Shown one piece after another: positions 5,731 to 7,148 of a stretch of DNA of 7,148 bases (position 1 is its first letter; each line of letters starts with the position of its first letter). The notes below the pieces were generated by a model, which worked only from the letters and a program-made list of their open reading frames with translations, searched no databases and had not been told where the DNA came from. Source of the DNA: Allobrachymonas sp. GTDB taxonomy: Bacteria > Pseudomonadota > Gammaproteobacteria > Burkholderiales > Burkholderiaceae_C. The stretch spans positions 1 to 7,148 of the forward strand of contig JAGOGU010000070.1 of the NCBI GenBank assembly GCA_017996515.1, written 5' to 3'. A program made the position numbers and the translations under genes.

Positions 5731-6450
5731 TTATTCGTCTTGCGTTTTTTGGAGAATTTCGGGGCGATTGGCCTGCGTGAGTTGCACACGCTGGGCATGC
5801 CGCCACTGCGCAATCGCCGCATGGTTGCCGCTGAGCAGCACATCGGGCACGCGCTGGCCTTGCCACACTTCGGGCCGCGTGTAGTGCGGGCAATCCAGCA
5901 GTCCGCCCACGGCGGGGTTGAAGCTGTCTTGCGCATGGCTATCCGCATCTTGCAACACGCCTGGTTGCAGCCGAGCCACTGCATCCAGCAAGGCCATGGC
6001 GGGAATTTCTCCGCCTGAAAGCACAAAATCGCCCAAGCTGATTTGGGCATTTACACAGGTGTCAATAAAACGCTGATCCACACCTTCATACCGGCCACAC
6101 ACCAGAATGGCGCCTACACTGTCGGCAGCGGCCCAGCGCTGCACCTCACCATGCGTCAGCGGCACGCCAGCTGGAGAAAACAACACCACCGGCGCTTGTC
6201 GCTCGGCCGGCTCGGCCCGATCCTCGCGAATGGCGTGTAGACATTGCCACAGCGGCTGCGCCAGCATGACCATGCCGGGCCCGCCGCCAAACGGGCGATC
6301 GTCCACACGGCGGTATTGGCCTTCGGCAAAGTCTCGCAATTGCCACAGCCTGACGTGCACCAGACCAGATGCAAAGGCGCGGCGCGTGACGCCAACCTCC
6401 AGCATGGGGGCAAACAATTCAGGAAACAGGGTAATGATGTCGAATCGCAT
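5731..6450 (-). CDS. trmD: tRNA (guanine-37-N1) methyltransferase
   Basis: TrmD uses S-adenosylmethionine to make m1G37 next to the anticodon of tRNAs reading CNN and some other codons, preventing +1 frameshifting. The 239-residue product has the SPOUT trefoil-knot features: MRFDIITLFPELF at the start, DDRPFGGGPGMVM (about 50-62), VCGRYEGVDQRF (117-128), SLGDFVLSGGE (138-148), which form the knot and SAM pocket. DSF then precedes LLDCPHYTRPEVW (184-196), the region of the proposed catalytic Asp, and LLSGNH (205-210) follows. Length is close to E. coli (255). The ATG at 6450 matches the family start and lies 18 bases after the rimM stop. An in-frame GTG at 6468, directly abutting that stop and preceded by GGGA, would add six residues and remains possible. 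It is cotranscribed with rimM. The usual next gene, rplS, is absent. Confidence 0.97.
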   Translation of the reverse strand: MRFDIITLFPELFAPMLEVGVTRRAFASGLVHVRLWQLRDFAEGQYRRVDDRPFGGGPGMVMLAQPLWQCLHAIREDRAEPAERQAPVVLFSPAGVPLTHGEVQRWAAADSVGAILVCGRYEGVDQRFIDTCVNAQISLGDFVLSGGEIPAMALLDAVARLQPGVLQDADSHAQDSFNPAVGGLLDCPHYTRPEVWQGQRVPDVLLSGNHAAIAQWRHAQRVQLTQANRPEILQKTQDE

Positions 6451-6468
6451 GACTGGCAACACCCGCAC

Positions 6469-7068
6469 TCAATCCCAGAATTCGGGCTGCCAGTCCGCAA
6501 CGATGCGCTTGGCGGCCACGTCTACCGTGTCCACAATGGCATTGACAAAGGGGATCATGCGCTGCCCGTCGCGATCAGTTTCTGCATCCGGCCCTGCCAG
6601 CACCAAAGTGGTTTGCGGCCCGGTGGCCAGCAAATCTTTGACAGTACCCAACAACACCCCTTCGCGATTGACGACTTCACAGCCAATCAAATCCACCCAG
6701 TAGTATTCGTCTGCCTGCAAGCTGGGGAAAAAGGTTCGCGGCACAAACACGCGCGCGCCACGCAAGCATTCGGCAACGCTTCGATCGGTGATGTCCAGGC
6801 TCTGGGCAGCCAATGCCTCGCCATGGCGCTTGATCTGGCTGATTCGCAGCAAACGGGTTCCCGTGAAATGGCGCGCTCCGCGCTCGGGCGGCTGCACATA
6901 CCACCGCTTGCTGGCAAACACCGCCTCGGGGTGCGCGCTGTATGCCAGCACTTTGAACCAGCCCTTGACGCCCCATGCGTCGCCCACCCGCGCGACCTCG
7001 ACGGCATCATCGGGCAAAGTGGCGGTTTCGAGAAATTCCAGTGCGTGCGAGGGAGCGGTGTTGTTCAT
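6469..7068 (-). CDS. rimM: Ribosome maturation factor RimM
   Basis: RimM binds ribosomal protein S19 and the 30S head and assists late 16S rRNA processing and assembly. The 199-residue product has the N-terminal RimM beta-barrel (about 23-105), opening with VEVARVGDAWGVKGWFKV, where WGVKG (32-36) is the family's G-x-x-G-type signature. The C-terminal PRC-barrel begins at DEYYWVDLIGCEV (from about 120), continues with GVLLGTVKDLLATGPQTTLVL and ends with IPFVNAIVDTVD and EFWD. E. coli RimM is 182 residues; the extra residues are at the N-terminus. The ATG at 7068 is the only plausible family start, but it has no purine-rich ribosome binding site. The frame stays open to a TTG at 7119. trmD follows after 18 bases. 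rpsP, normally upstream, would lie beyond the window edge. Confidence 0.96.
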   Translation of the reverse strand: MNNTAPSHALEFLETATLPDDAVEVARVGDAWGVKGWFKVLAYSAHPEAVFASKRWYVQPPERGARHFTGTRLLRISQIKRHGEALAAQSLDITDRSVAECLRGARVFVPRTFFPSLQADEYYWVDLIGCEVVNREGVLLGTVKDLLATGPQTTLVLAGPDAETDRDGQRMIPFVNAIVDTVDVAAKRIVADWQPEFWD

Positions 7069-7148
7069 GAGCGGTATTGTGCGCGTTGATGGTGCAAGTT
7101 TCTTGAGCCGTTTTTTCAAAGTCTGCTGATAACCTGTATTTGAAACAG
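7069..7148 (-). other. Sequence upstream of rimM, no gene seen
   Basis: These 80 bases show no C-terminal end of rpsP in any minus-strand frame, so any rpsP gene must end beyond the window edge. CACAAT (7081 to 7076) resembles a -10 box seven bases before the rimM ATG, but no suitable -35 is visible. A run of A's lies at about 7116-7111 on the minus strand. I cannot call a promoter or terminator here with confidence. Confidence 0.35.

Noticed and set aside
6244..7089. 281-codon + strand frame across trmD and rimM
   Set aside because: It spans two conserved minus-strand genes and their junction, has no ribosome site and no recognisable domain.

Overview
The window looks like an ordinary chromosomal segment of a betaproteobacterium. 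Protein-level resemblance, especially GlnS with its Gly/Asp/Ala/His-rich insert before the HIGH motif and the PBP7-type carboxypeptidase, points to Burkholderiales and probably Comamonadaceae. This is judged from memory of those families, not from a search. Coding density is high and I see no IS, phage gene, CRISPR array, tRNA, rRNA or recognisable defence gene.

Layout. On the + strand, 1-750 is the 3' part of etfA (electron transfer flavoprotein alpha), cut by the window edge. A 455-bp gene-free gap follows. It has two hairpins just after etfA and an AT-rich, promoter-like stretch with a 7-bp dyad before the next gene. At 1206-3164 lies a secreted S11-family D-Ala-D-Ala carboxypeptidase/endopeptidase (pbpG-like) with an unusually long low-complexity N-terminal region. 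A strong bidirectional terminator (3215-3252) separates it from the convergent minus-strand block.

Read in transcription order, the minus strand carries rimM (16S maturation factor), trmD (tRNA m1G37 methyltransferase), a 129-bp gap, glnS (glutaminyl-tRNA synthetase) and a small TonB-C-domain lipoprotein whose ATG overlaps the glnS stop codon (TAATG). Three of these four genes serve translation. The rimM-trmD pair is the core of the widespread rpsP-rimM-trmD-rplS operon, but no rplS follows trmD here.

The points most worth a second look are: (i) the roughly 320-residue Lys-rich, coiled-coil and Pro/Ala/Val extension on the PBP7-like enzyme; (ii) a perfect TATAAT six bases before the glnS ATG with no Shine-Dalgarno, suggesting a leaderless mRNA; (iii) the TonB-domain lipoprotein translationally coupled to glnS; and (iv) the missing rplS. 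I found nothing that I would call a new biological system, and several long open frames are antisense shadows of real genes.
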